The notes: generated by a model from the sequence alone, not told the origin. DNA of 41,351 bases from Caldilineaceae bacterium bin5 (GCA_002238445.1 MPML01000044.1:1-41351), one strand, 5' to 3'. Numbered from the stretch's first letter, positions 15,666 to 24,799 are shown. Program-made: numbers and translations.

Positions 15666-16397
15666 ATGCAGACTCTAACTTCGGGGGCAAACTCTATAGG
15701 TATCCCTCTTGCCAGCGCACAGATTGAGCAGTTTCGGGCCTTTGCGGCGCTGCTGGCAGAGTGGAACCAGAAGATGAATCTGACGGCGATCACGGAGAGT
15801 GAAGACGTGCAGAAGAAGCATTTTCTGGACTGTCTGGCCGGTCTGCCGCTTGTGGCAGAGGAGATTGGGGCATCATTGCCACCGAACAAGACTTTGGCTT
15901 GCGTTGATATTGGAACGGGCGCGGGATTCCCTGGTATACCTCTCAAGATTGCATGGCCGAATCTGAAGCTGACGCTTGTTGATGGCACGGCCAAGAAGAT
16001 ACGCTTTCTAGAAGAGGTTGTGGCCACTTTGGAGCTCGAGAATGTCACTCTGGTTCAGGGGAGAGCTGAAGAATTGGGCCGTCATCGTCGTTTCCGCGGC
16101 CAGTTCGACCTGGCGACGGCCAGAGCGGTGGCCCGGCTCAATACACTGACTGAGTATGTATTGCCGTTTGTGCGCCAGAGCGGATTGGCGGTCATATATA
16201 AGGGCCCGAACGCGGCTGAAGAGTTCATGGAAGCCCGCAATGCGATAGAAATGCTGGGCGGCGAAACGGTGCGGTTCTCGCCGGTGGGCGTGCCGACACT
16301 GGATGAAGAGCGGCGTGTTCTGCTGATACGAAAGACACGCAAGACACCAAAGCATTACCCCAGGCAGCAAGGATTGCCTCGCAAAGAGCCACTCTGA
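15666..16397 (+). CDS. rsmG: 16S rRNA (guanine527-N7)-methyltransferase RsmG
   Basis: A 243-residue protein matching RsmG (GidB). The N-terminal segment AEWNQKMNLTAITE (31-44) and the SAM-binding motif CVDIGTGAGFPGIPLKIAWP (79-98) are diagnostic. RsmG methylates N7 of G527 in the 530 loop of 16S rRNA; loss gives low-level streptomycin resistance in several species. ATG 15666 has no Shine-Dalgarno sequence but lies right after an extended -10 box, which suits a leaderless transcript. The longer frame upstream runs antisense through the NUDIX gene and is not used. It converges with rex. Confidence 0.95.
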   Translation: MQTLTSGANSIGIPLASAQIEQFRAFAALLAEWNQKMNLTAITESEDVQKKHFLDCLAGLPLVAEEIGASLPPNKTLACVDIGTGAGFPGIPLKIAWPNLKLTLVDGTAKKIRFLEEVVATLELENVTLVQGRAEELGRHRRFRGQFDLATARAVARLNTLTEYVLPFVRQSGLAVIYKGPNAAEEFMEARNAIEMLGGETVRFSPVGVPTLDEERRVLLIRKTRKTPKHYPRQQGLPRKEPL

Positions 16398-16468
16398 CGG
16401 CGGGCAACCGTTCCGAATTGCGCATGCGCGAATTTCGGGCGGTGGTGTGCTTCTGCCCTCCACGTTTT

Positions 16469-17227
16469 TCAACGCAGATAGTAGGTCATATGCTGGAAGT
16501 GAACAACCGGATCGATGTATTCGACGCGGACGTGCGAGGGGACCGCCAGGGTGATGGGTGCGTAGCACAGTATGCTATTCAGCCCGGCGTCGATAAGCTG
16601 ACTGGCGACGCGCTGGGCGGCGTACGCAGGGACAGCCATCACGGCAATCCGCACGTTTGACCCTTTGACAAGCTGGCTGAGATCGGCGAAATCCTCGATC
16701 AGCAATCCGTTTCCGATAGGCTGCCCGATTTTTTGCGGGTCCTCATCGAGGACGGATACGATGCGAAAGCCGCTCGATTCAAACTCCTGATAGTTGGCGA
16801 TGGCTGTGCCGAGGGAGCCGGCGCCTACCAGGACAACGGGCCAGATCGTGTCGACGTTGAGGATCTTTTGAAGTTGCCGGCACAAGAAATCGATGTTGTA
16901 TCCTGTACCTTGCTTGCCAAATTCGCCGAAGTGGCTGAGGTCTTTGCGAATTTGCGCTGAACTGATGCCCAGGTGCTCCCCCAATTCCTGGCTTGAGGTG
17001 ACATCCCGTCCGTCATCCGCCAACAAGCGCAAGGTGCGCAAATAGACCGGCAGTCGTCCGATAACGATGTCGGGGATTGAAGGCTTCCCCGGCGCTTTTT
17101 CGTCCTTCACCGTTACGTTTTCGCTTTCCTCAGTTGTGGCCGAATTGACACTTTTTGCGGGAAACTGTTTGAGACAGCAGGTAAGGCAGTTGCGTGGAAA
17201 CTTGGGTCGCGTTCCCAAATGTTCCAA
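16469..17227 (-). CDS. rex: Redox-sensing transcriptional repressor Rex
   Basis: A 252-residue protein with the Rex layout: an N-terminal winged helix (about residues 55-110, including TSSQELGEHLGISSAQIRKDLS) and a Rossmann domain with VVLVGAGSLGTAI (131-143) that binds NAD(H). Rex leaves its operator when NADH/NAD+ rises. The C-terminal swapped helix (VHFQHMTYYLR) is present. The frame start is TTG 17227 without a ribosome binding site; normal Rex proteins begin about 10 residues before the PDIVIGRLPVYLR segment, so GTG 17110 (213 residues) is an alternative start. A Rex box and a promoter lie directly upstream, implying autoregulation. It converges with rsmG. Confidence 0.95.
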   Translation of the reverse strand: MEHLGTRPKFPRNCLTCCLKQFPAKSVNSATTEESENVTVKDEKAPGKPSIPDIVIGRLPVYLRTLRLLADDGRDVTSSQELGEHLGISSAQIRKDLSHFGEFGKQGTGYNIDFLCRQLQKILNVDTIWPVVLVGAGSLGTAIANYQEFESSGFRIVSVLDEDPQKIGQPIGNGLLIEDFADLSQLVKGSNVRIAVMAVPAYAAQRVASQLIDAGLNSILCYAPITLAVPSHVRVEYIDPVVHFQHMTYYLR

Positions 17228-17233
17228 TTTGGG

Positions 17234-17251
17234 TTGCGAAACCGTTCACTA
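17234..17251 (-). promoter_or_regulatory. Candidate Rex operator (ROP box)
   Basis: TTGCGAA-ACCG-TTCACTA. The known Rex site is TTGTGAA-N4-TTCACAA; each half differs by one base. It covers the expected transcription start of rex. Confidence 0.75.
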
Positions 17252-17280
17252 ACGATAGCACAGTCTGCTCTGGAGAGCAA
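17252..17280 (-). promoter_or_regulatory. Promoter of rex
   Basis: Minus strand: TTGCTC (17280-17275), a 17-bp spacer, TATCGT (17257-17252) preceded by TGC. The Rex box begins directly after the -10, so binding of Rex would block initiation. Confidence 0.65.
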
Positions 17281-17421
17281 TCTAAGGGCAGTTTTTAGTT
17301 TTGCGTTTTCAGTTTCCAGTAAGGGCTACTTTATGAGCAGTTGACTGAACCGAAATCATTGGGGTTTGGGGATTGGCGGGATTTGGTGGCGAAGGTGGCA
17401 CGGGGCGGGGCCGCGTCTCGC

Positions 17422-18198
17422 TCACATGCGCATCGTTTCGGTGTGACCGTCGACGGCCAGGGCCTGGCCCGAGATACGGGCGCCGTTGTCGGAACAGAGA
17501 AAGAGGACGGTTTCGGCGATATCGTCGGCAGCTATCAGCGTGCGCAGAGAGCTCTTCTGGCGAAATGCGGCCCGGATTTCCTCTGTGCTGACGCCGCGCG
17601 CAGCGGCTTTGGCGGCGAATACGCCGTCGATGCGCGACCCTTCGACGGAACCGGGACAGACGGCATTAACCCGGATGCCGGAGGGTCCCAGTTCCATGGC
17701 CAGGGTCTTGGTCAGCCCGATCAGGGCCCATTTGGAGGCGGCGTAAGGTGTGCGGAGAGGGTAACCATGCAGGCCGGCGGTGGAGGCGATGTTGACAATC
17801 GAGCCGCCGCCGCTTGCTTTGAGCATGGGAATGGCAAGACGGGCGCAGTAGAATGCGCCGTTCAGATTCACTTCTATTGTGCGCTGCCAGTCTTCAGGGT
17901 CGATGCTTTCGGCGTTTGCTGTTGGGCCTGAGATGCCGGCGTTGTTCACCAGCACATCCAGCCCGCCCAGTTCATCTGCAGTTGCCTGAAATACGGCTTC
18001 CATCTGCGCCGGGTCGGCAACGTCGGCGCGGGTGCCTGACAGGCGGGCTGCGCGACCAGGCAATTGGGCCAGCGCGGCATCGTCTACATCGCAGACGTGC
18101 ACGCGGGCGCCAGCCTGTTTGAAGCGATCGGCTATGACACGCCCAATTCCTGCGGCTGCGGCGGAAACAAAGACCCGCTTGCCAGCGATTCCATCCAT
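17422..18198 (-). CDS. SDR family oxidoreductase
   Basis: A 258-residue classical SDR with NNAG (VLVNNAGIS), catalytic Ser in NIAST, YxxxK as YAASK, and the end RISGQALAVDGH. The N-terminal cofactor motif is unusual: where TGxxxGIG is expected the protein has SAAAAGIG, so the first glycine of the motif is replaced. The start ATG 18196-18198 has GAGGA seven bases upstream. It lies 66 bp after the PhyH dioxygenase gene on the same strand, probably in one transcript. An alcohol or sugar substrate is likely but not visible. Confidence 0.9.
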   Translation of the reverse strand: MDGIAGKRVFVSAAAAGIGRVIADRFKQAGARVHVCDVDDAALAQLPGRAARLSGTRADVADPAQMEAVFQATADELGGLDVLVNNAGISGPTANAESIDPEDWQRTIEVNLNGAFYCARLAIPMLKASGGGSIVNIASTAGLHGYPLRTPYAASKWALIGLTKTLAMELGPSGIRVNAVCPGSVEGSRIDGVFAAKAAARGVSTEEIRAAFRQKSSLRTLIAADDIAETVLFLCSDNGARISGQALAVDGHTETMRM

Positions 18199-18264
18199 TT
18201 TTGAGTCCTCATTTCCTGGACTTCAGTGTCGAGGAAGGTTCCTTGCTGCGCCGGCCGCCCGCGG

Positions 18265-19065
18265 TTACCCGTAGGCCCCGTGCGGCAGGAAACCGAGAAG
18301 GCGCCGCAGCCTGTCGTCTGCACCGTCAAAGACATGCTCGGGCATGGAGTAGTTCATGAACGGGTAGTACTTATGGCCGATGATCCGCCGGCCGTACGTG
18401 ACTTGCGTTATGTAGCGTGTGCGCTGGCTGCGATTGGGGCCGCCCCTGTGCCAGACCTGGTTGTTGAAGAGGACCACGCTGCCAGCGCCACCTAGATTGT
18501 ACTGGATACGATCTTCCCACTCCGTGCCGTCCAGCTGGCGCGGCGGGCTGGCGCCGAAAAGGTGCGAACGGGGGATGACTTCGGTGCCGCCGTGCTCGAT
18601 TTCGGTGACGTCGGTCAGGTAGTAGTTGGCGGTGAAGAAGAGAGTAGGCAGTTGTACATTGGCGGGGGCTTCGCCGTCGGTGACAATGAAATGGGGCCGG
18701 TCATCCTGGTGCCAGCCGTCAAGGCCGCCGCCGGGGGGAGAAATGAAGGAGTTGTTGTGGATTACGTGGCAGTCCGGCCCGATAATGGCTTCGGCCAAGG
18801 AGATCATCGGCTCCATGTCGAAGAGGCGCAGGTTGGCGGCGCTGGTCTCGAACATGCGGTGGGCCAGGTGGGCGCGATGGCTCTTGTTGTTGAGCCCATT
18901 GGGGTTGTCGCGCAATGACTTTTCCAGGTCGGTGCGCAGTTCGGCGGTCCAGTCGAGCGGAAGCACATTGCGCAGGAAGAGGCATCCATCGCGGTTGAAC
19001 TGGTCCGTCCAGGCGCAGAGTTGCTCTTCGCTGACTTTCTGATCTGCAAGATAGTGCGTGTCCAT
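18265..19065 (-). CDS. Phytanoyl-CoA dioxygenase (PhyH) family protein
   Basis: A 266-residue Fe(II)/2-oxoglutarate-dependent oxygenase. The metal triad is visible: His119 and Asp121 in GWHQDD and the distal His206 in VWHRGG; an Arg in NRSQRTRY (near 212-217) is placed to bind 2-oxoglutarate. PhyH relatives hydroxylate or demethylate many small molecules, and this group is often expanded in marine and sponge-associated bacteria. ATG 19063-19065 starts the protein. With the SDR behind it, a two-step oxidation (hydroxylation, then dehydrogenation) is a reasonable inference. Confidence 0.9.
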   Translation of the reverse strand: MDTHYLADQKVSEEQLCAWTDQFNRDGCLFLRNVLPLDWTAELRTDLEKSLRDNPNGLNNKSHRAHLAHRMFETSAANLRLFDMEPMISLAEAIIGPDCHVIHNNSFISPPGGGLDGWHQDDRPHFIVTDGEAPANVQLPTLFFTANYYLTDVTEIEHGGTEVIPRSHLFGASPPRQLDGTEWEDRIQYNLGGAGSVVLFNNQVWHRGGPNRSQRTRYITQVTYGRRIIGHKYYPFMNYSMPEHVFDGADDRLRRLLGFLPHGAYG

Positions 19066-19184
19066 TGCTTTCTTCTCCCCTTCTTTTTCAGATTTCGGTC
19101 AATTGCGGCGTGCGGCCAACGAAGCCATTAAAACGTGTAGCAGTCACAGTCCATCTCTTGAATTCGGAAAAAGTATTCAGGCGA

Positions 19185-22100
19185 TCAGAACCCTTGCAGG
19201 CGGCTTAGATCGGCGACGGAGGCGGGAATCAGGGCGATGCGTTGGACAAGCGCTTGGCGCGCCAGACGCACGTCATCCTCCTCAGCGTTCACCAATACGG
19301 TGTCGAAAAAACTGTTGATCGGCGCGGACAGGTCGGCCAGCACTTGTCCCAGCGACTCAGCAGCATCGCTTGCGCCATTTAGTTTCATCGCCGCACTTTC
19401 GTATGCGGTATGCAATTCGTGCTCCACTTTCTCCTGGTAGGACGCCGGTTGCAGGGGCAGGTCGCGTTCGATGCCGCGGACGATACGGGCGCAGCGGGCA
19501 TAGGCGGTGAAGGTCTGTTCCCAGTTTGGGGAGGCAACTGCGGCGGCAAGATGGTGGACAGTGCCGACGGCAGAGTAGGGGTCGTCCCCGCGTGCGGCCA
19601 GGACGGCGTCCACGACATCGGGCGCATGGCCCAGATCGCGCAGCTTTCGCTCAAGACGGCGAACAATGAAATCTCTGGCGCTGGAAACGGCATCTTCTGC
19701 CAGAAGATTTCCGTAATGTGAGGCCGCGTGCTCGAGAGCAGTCGACAGATCGAACGAAGAACTGGTCAGTGTCAAGGCATTTACGATCCCAAGGGCGGCG
19801 CGGCGCAGACCGAAGGGGTCGGCACTGCCGCTGGGCGACACACCGACACCGAAGAGACCGACCAGACTATCCAGTTTGTCGGCAAGGCTGAGGGCAAGGC
19901 CGGCTGCGCTCTTGGGCACTGCGTCACCGTCGAAACGGGGCAGGTAGTGCTCCCGGATAGCTTGTGCCACTGGCGGTGGTGCGCCGCTCCTGAGGGCGTA
20001 GATCTCGCCCATTACGCCTTGCAGACTGGTCATTTCGACCACCATGGAGGTAACCAGGTCGGTCTTGGAGAGCGCGGCGGCCCGGCGAGAAGTCTCGGTT
20101 GTCTGCTCGCCGGCCCCGAGCATCTGGGCGATCTGGGGGGCCAGCGTCTCCAGGCGGGCTGTCTTCTCGAGCATCGAGCCGAGTTTGGCGTGGAAGGTGA
20201 GGGTTTCCAGACGGTTGGTGAAAGTGTCGAGGGGCTTGGCCGTATCCTGCCGGTAGAAGAATTCAGCGTCTGCGTAACGGGCGCGAATTACGCCCTCATT
20301 GCCCTGCCGCACTACGTCGGGATGGTCCAGATCGTCGGCGTTGGCGATGGTAACAAAGCGAGGCGCCAGCGTTGAGCTTTCTCCGTCTGAGGACTTGGCC
20401 AGGACCGGGAAGTAGCGCTGGTGCTTCTTCATCACCGCTGTCAGTATCGGCTGAGGGAGGTCCAGGTAGCGTTCCTCGAAAGCGCCGATTACGGCCTGCG
20501 GGGATTCCACCAGATCTGTGACCTCTTCCAGAAGGTCCTCATCCGGCTCCCACTCGTAGGCGCCGGGCGGCAGTGGGTCGGCGCCGCCTGTTTCAATGGA
20601 AGCGGCGCGGGAGGCCGCGTCCTGGACGGCTTCAGCGATCAGGCTACGGCGATCCGGGCGGCATAGGCGAATGCCCAGCGCGGCCGCGTCATCGAAGTAG
20701 CTGTCGGCGTCGGCGATGTCGAAGGTTGTAAACTCGCCGGCGGGCAGGCGCGCCCTCGCATCGTGATAGCGGGGCCCGCGGCTGACCCTGCCGCTGGTGA
20801 CGTGGGCCCACGATACGGGAATAACGTCAGTACCATAGAGGGCGACGATCCAACGTAATGGGCGAGGATAGCTCTTGTTGCTGCTGTTCCAGCGCATCGT
20901 CCTGCCCCACTGCATACTTTCGAGCAGATCTTCGATTAGCTGGGGCAGCACGGAAGTGGCCGGCTCACCCTCCAGCCTGGTTACGGCGTAGACATAGTTG
21001 TCCCGGACTTCGAGATCGGATGGTTGGACGCCCTGGCCGCGGGCGAAGCCGATGGCAGCCTTTGTGGGCTGGCCGTCGGAATCGAAGGCGCGCTCAGCGG
21101 GCGGCCCTCTGCGTTCGACGATCTCGTCCTGCTGGCGCGGGGCCAGATCCTGCACGTGCGCAACCAGGCGGCGAGTTGTTCCGGAAACGGTAAGATCGCC
21201 GCATGTGAGCCGCGCCTGTTCCAGCAGGTCTCGCAGCCGTAACTCAATTTGCTGGATTCCCACAGGCACATCACCGGCGGGCAGCTCTTCGCTACCCAGT
21301 TCGATGAGCAACGATTGGGGCTCGGACAGTTGCTCAGCGGCGAGGTCTTGTCTGGGGACTGATTTGCCTTGGCTTTCCGGGCTCTCTTCGCCGCCGGCCA
21401 GCCACGGATATTCCTCGTGCTGCCGCTGTTCCACGTACAGTTCGGAGATGCGGCGGGCCTGGCTGCGCATTGCGGCGAAGAATTTGGCGCGTTCGGTGAC
21501 GCCGATTGCGCCGCGTGTGTCCAGGATGTTAAAGGCCTGGCTCTGCCGAAGCACGTAGTCGTGGGCGGGGGCGACGAGGCCGCGCTCGATGCAGGCTTCG
21601 GCTTCGGCGTTGTAGAGATCGCACAGTGTGCGCTGGCGTTCGACGTCGGCCAGCTCGAAGTTATAGATACAGTGTTCGATCTCCTGCTGACGGTAGATCT
21701 CGCCGTAGGTGTGGACGCCGTCGAAGTCGATGGACCAGACCTCTGTCCGCTGCTGGAGATACATGACGATGCGCTCGAGCCCGTAGGTTATCTCTACGCT
21801 GACGGGGTCGAGGCTGACGCCGCCGGCCTGTTGGAAATAGGTGAACTGGGTGATCTCCTGGCCGTCGAGCCAGACCTCCCAGCCAAGGCCCCAGGCGCCG
21901 AGGGCGGGCGATTCCCAATTGTCCTCGACGAAGCGGATGTCGTGTCGGTCGCGCTGCAGACCGATGGCCTCCAGGCTGCTCAGATAGAGTTCCTGCGGGT
22001 TTCCGGGGTCCGGTTTTAGCAGCACCTGATACTGGGTGTGCATCTGCATGCGGTTGGGGTTTTCGGCGTAGCGGCCGTCATCGGCGCGAAAAGAAGGCTC

Positions 22101-22271
22101 GACGTAGGCGACGTTCCAGGGCTCGGGACCGAGCACGCGCAACACGGTGGCGGGGTTCATGGTGCCAGCGCCAAGTTTTTCGCTGTGGGGCTGCCAGAGC
22201 TGGCAACCGCGCGCGGCCCAGTATTCGTGCAAACGTCGGATTGTTTCCTGCATTGAGGGGGCGTTACCCAT
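19185..22271 (-). CDS. glyS: Glycyl-tRNA synthetase, alpha and beta subunits fused
   Basis: A 1028-residue protein that joins the two normally separate subunits of bacterial glycyl-tRNA synthetase. Residues 1 to about 290 are the catalytic alpha subunit (MQETIRRLHEYWAARGC, GAGTMNPATVLRVLGPEPWN, YVEPSFRADDGRYAENPNR). A linker of about 30 residues (GGEESPESQGKSVPRQD region) leads into the beta subunit, which starts LLIELGSEELPAGDVP (about residue 323) and continues to the C-terminal tRNA-binding part. Most bacteria with this enzyme type have glyQ and glyS as two genes; natural fusions are known in some lineages. ATG 22271 is used, with GAGATG before it; Met7 (22253) is an alternative. No T-box is visible upstream. 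Confidence 0.96.
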   Translation of the reverse strand: MGNAPSMQETIRRLHEYWAARGCQLWQPHSEKLGAGTMNPATVLRVLGPEPWNVAYVEPSFRADDGRYAENPNRMQMHTQYQVLLKPDPGNPQELYLSSLEAIGLQRDRHDIRFVEDNWESPALGAWGLGWEVWLDGQEITQFTYFQQAGGVSLDPVSVEITYGLERIVMYLQQRTEVWSIDFDGVHTYGEIYRQQEIEHCIYNFELADVERQRTLCDLYNAEAEACIERGLVAPAHDYVLRQSQAFNILDTRGAIGVTERAKFFAAMRSQARRISELYVEQRQHEEYPWLAGGEESPESQGKSVPRQDLAAEQLSEPQSLLIELGSEELPAGDVPVGIQQIELRLRDLLEQARLTCGDLTVSGTTRRLVAHVQDLAPRQQDEIVERRGPPAERAFDSDGQPTKAAIGFARGQGVQPSDLEVRDNYVYAVTRLEGEPATSVLPQLIEDLLESMQWGRTMRWNSSNKSYPRPLRWIVALYGTDVIPVSWAHVTSGRVSRGPRYHDARARLPAGEFTTFDIADADSYFDDAAALGIRLCRPDRRSLIAEAVQDAASRAASIETGGADPLPPGAYEWEPDEDLLEEVTDLVESPQAVIGAFEERYLDLPQPILTAVMKKHQRYFPVLAKSSDGESSTLAPRFVTIANADDLDHPDVVRQGNEGVIRARYADAEFFYRQDTAKPLDTFTNRLETLTFHAKLGSMLEKTARLETLAPQIAQMLGAGEQTTETSRRAAALSKTDLVTSMVVEMTSLQGVMGEIYALRSGAPPPVAQAIREHYLPRFDGDAVPKSAAGLALSLADKLDSLVGLFGVGVSPSGSADPFGLRRAALGIVNALTLTSSSFDLSTALEHAASHYGNLLAEDAVSSARDFIVRRLERKLRDLGHAPDVVDAVLAARGDDPYSAVGTVHHLAAAVASPNWEQTFTAYARCARIVRGIERDLPLQPASYQEKVEHELHTAYESAAMKLNGASDAAESLGQVLADLSAPINSFFDTVLVNAEEDDVRLARQALVQRIALIPASVADLSRLQGF

Positions 22272-22361
22272 TGTTCATCTCGTTGGTAGCGTATTGCAAC
22301 CGGCGGTTCACGGTCACTGAAAGATGGTTTCCGATTCTGACTTTTTGGTATTTTGCCATGA

Positions 22362-23507
22362 CTAGGAGGCTTTTGCTACATAGCCATTAGCGGCAACTGC
22401 TTGTTGGAAGAGGCTCTCGTCCAGGTTCAGCCCGAAGCCGGGGGCGTTCGGAAGGCACACATGTCCGTTGTCAATAGAGTAGGCGGAACTGTCCAGCCCG
22501 GGCGTGGCGAGCTCGTCCCATTCGACGAAGGCAAAGCCAGCGACGGCGGCGGCCAAGTGGCCGGAGACAAAGTTACCCAGGTGGGCGCCGTAGTGATGGG
22601 GCGCTGTGCGCACGTTCCAGGCATCCAGTTTGGGAGCGGTTTCGAGCCATTTTGTCATGCCGTAGGAGAAGATGTCGTATTGAATGACATCGACGATCCC
22701 TCTTTGTGCGTAATCGAGCAGGTGAGGTGAGGCTGCGCCTTCGCCGTCGGCGATGAGGACGGACAGCCCCTCGCGCTCGATCCAGGCATGCAGGTCTTCA
22801 TACAGTTCGTCATCCTCGTGAAAGGCCTCTTCCAGCCAGTATACGTTGCAGTCGGCAGTTTCGGACAGGATATGTTTGGCGATGTTGAGTGTGTAGCCGT
22901 TGTTGGCATCGATCAGGATGACGGCGTCGGGGCCGACCGCGGCGCGCACAGCGCGGATCACGGCTATGTCGCGGCGGTCGCCTTCCAGAGGAGGCATGTG
23001 GCGGGCGCCGCGACCGACTTTGATCTTAAAGGCGCGGTGGCCGTGCTCGAAGCCGAAATTGGCCTCCGACGCGATCAGAGCGGCGCCTTCCTCGTCGGTG
23101 GGTATGTGCAGGTCGTCGATCAGGAGCGTGGTGTCGTAGCAGGGCACACGCAACTGGCCGGAGACATTTTTGCCGGCACGATCGGCGAGGAGCTGGTAGA
23201 CGGGGCGGGCGCCGCGCCGGCCCAAGAGATCCCAGAGTGGGTACTCCATAGGGAAAGCCGCCTGGTTGACACCACTGTCAACGGTGATCAGCTCGTCCAG
23301 CTGCCGATCGAGAAGCAGTTGGGCCTGCTGGCGGGTGAGACGACTGAAACCAAAGCCTGAAATTCCATCCGAGGTTGTGACGCGCGCCAAGGGGATCTTC
23401 GACTCCCAGCCGTGGTCGCCTTTTTTGCGGGCGTTGAACCCGGCAAGGCGGGGCCGCCGGCCGACGAGTGTTCCCGATTCGATTGCGGCGATACGCGCAC
23501 TGCTCAT
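22362..23507 (-). CDS. Enolase-superfamily sugar-acid enzyme, paralogue A
   Basis: A 381-residue protein of the mandelate racemase/muconate lactonising type. The visible active-site residues are Lys161 and Lys163 (FKIKVG), metal ligands Asp200 (ILIDANNGY), Glu226 or Glu227 (YWLEEAF) and Asp254 or Glu256 (IADGEG), and a His pair at 304-305 (APHHYG). These enzymes remove the alpha proton of a carboxylic acid, usually a sugar acid or a lactone. ATG 23507 has AGGAG upstream. The neighbour at 23657 is a close paralogue (same motifs, similar length), followed by two epimerase paralogues. I cannot fix the substrate; aldonate/aldarate dehydration or lactone isomerisation are possible. Confidence 0.9.
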   Translation of the reverse strand: MSSARIAAIESGTLVGRRPRLAGFNARKKGDHGWESKIPLARVTTSDGISGFGFSRLTRQQAQLLLDRQLDELITVDSGVNQAAFPMEYPLWDLLGRRGARPVYQLLADRAGKNVSGQLRVPCYDTTLLIDDLHIPTDEEGAALIASEANFGFEHGHRAFKIKVGRGARHMPPLEGDRRDIAVIRAVRAAVGPDAVILIDANNGYTLNIAKHILSETADCNVYWLEEAFHEDDELYEDLHAWIEREGLSVLIADGEGAASPHLLDYAQRGIVDVIQYDIFSYGMTKWLETAPKLDAWNVRTAPHHYGAHLGNFVSGHLAAAVAGFAFVEWDELATPGLDSSAYSIDNGHVCLPNAPGFGLNLDESLFQQAVAANGYVAKAS

Positions 23508-23656
23508 TGCGTTACTCCTGGACCTTTCGTCAAGCTAGTGGGAATTGTAGAAAAGCTGGCGCAGCAGCGCCAGTGTGATGCTGCCCCTGCGATGAAGATA
23601 CAAGGGAATCGTTCTGAAGTCGGCGGCGACTTCTCCGGTCTTTCGGGTCGGTTTCG

Positions 23657-24799
23657 TTACAGGCGTACGCTAAAACCGTCGGCGGCGACGGCTTGTTGAA
23701 AGAGATCTTCATCCAGTGTAAGGGCGAAGCCGGGCGCGTCGGGCATGCGAACATAACCCTCCTCCACCTGATAGGCGGAGCCGTCGAGCCCGGGGGTGGA
23801 GACCTCGTCCCATTCGATGAAGAGAAAGCCGTCGACGGCCGCGGCGAGGTGGCCGGAGACGTAGTTGCCTATGTGGCGCCCGTAGTGATGCGGCGCGGTG
23901 CCGATGTTCCAGCCGTCAAGTTGGGCGCCGGTCTGCAGCCAGTTGGTCATGCCGTGGCTGAAGATATCGTACTGGATGATATCGACGAAACCGTCGCGGG
24001 CGTAGTCGAGGAGCATAGGAGAGGCCTGACCCTCGCCGTCGGCGATGTTGGTCGACAGCCCTTCGCGCTCGATCCAGTCATGCAGGTCTTCGTAGAGTGC
24101 GCCGTCCTCGTGAAAGGCTTCTTCGAGCCAGAAGAGGTTACAGTCGGCGGTTTCGGCCAGGATCTGCTTGGCGATGTTGAGATTGTAGCCGTTGTTGGCA
24201 TCGATGAGGATGGCGGCGTCGGGGCCGACTTCTGCGCGTACGGCCCGGATAACGGCGACGTCGCGGCTGTTGCCTTCCAGGAGGGGCATGTGCCGTGCGC
24301 CGCGGCCAACTTTGATCTTGAATGAGCGATGACCGTGCTCATAGCCGAATCGTGCCTCGGAGGCGATAAGGGCGGCACCCGCTTCGTCGGTCGCGAGGTG
24401 CAGGTCGTCGATATAGAGCGAGGTGTCGTAGCAGCGAACGCGCGGGGGCTCAGAAACCGTTTTGCCGGCTGATTCCGCCAGGAGTTGGTAGACTGGGCGG
24501 CCGGTGCGCTGCCCCTGCAGATCCCACAGCGGGAATTCAAGGGAAGCGGCGCGCGGTGCGACCCCGCGGCCGGCGTCGATGAGGTCCTCGACCCGCTCGC
24601 CGAGAAAGGCGTGGGCTTGTTGCTCGCTCAAGGGGCGGCAGGCGCCGAAGCCCGACGTTCCATCTGTCGCGGTGATGCGGGCCAGGGGCACCTGGACCTC
24701 GTTGCCGTGAACGGGCCCCCGGGAGTTGCAACCTGCTTGTCGGGGGCGCTGGCCAACAAGGGTGCCCCACTCGATGGTGGAGATCTTAGCGTTGTTCAT
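23657..24799 (-). CDS. Enolase-superfamily sugar-acid enzyme, paralogue B
   Basis: A 380-residue tandem paralogue of the protein at 22362-23507. It keeps the same hallmarks: FKIKVGRGARHMP with the KxK pair, ILIDANNGYNLNIAK, FWLEEAFHEDGALYEDL, IADGEGQAS and APHHYGRHIGN. The two proteins share long identical stretches but differ at the N-terminus and in the loops, so they may have diverged in substrate. ATG 24797-24799 is chosen because AAGGAG lies 11 bases upstream; an earlier in-frame start at 24838 has none. The stop is 149 bp from the start of paralogue A, and the epimerase gene at 24866-25924 lies directly upstream. Confidence 0.9.
   Translation of the reverse strand: MNNAKISTIEWGTLVGQRPRQAGCNSRGPVHGNEVQVPLARITATDGTSGFGACRPLSEQQAHAFLGERVEDLIDAGRGVAPRAASLEFPLWDLQGQRTGRPVYQLLAESAGKTVSEPPRVRCYDTSLYIDDLHLATDEAGAALIASEARFGYEHGHRSFKIKVGRGARHMPLLEGNSRDVAVIRAVRAEVGPDAAILIDANNGYNLNIAKQILAETADCNLFWLEEAFHEDGALYEDLHDWIEREGLSTNIADGEGQASPMLLDYARDGFVDIIQYDIFSHGMTNWLQTGAQLDGWNIGTAPHHYGRHIGNYVSGHLAAAVDGFLFIEWDEVSTPGLDGSAYQVEEGYVRMPDAPGFALTLDEDLFQQAVAADGFSVRL

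Noticed and set aside
16418..16427. GCGCATGCGC palindrome between rsmG and rex as a terminator
   Set aside because: The 10-bp palindrome is short, has no loop and no T tract on either strand, so I cannot support a terminator.
22272..22361. T-box riboswitch upstream of the glycyl-tRNA synthetase gene
   Set aside because: The gap is only 90 bp and shows neither the T-box sequence nor a terminator/antiterminator pair.
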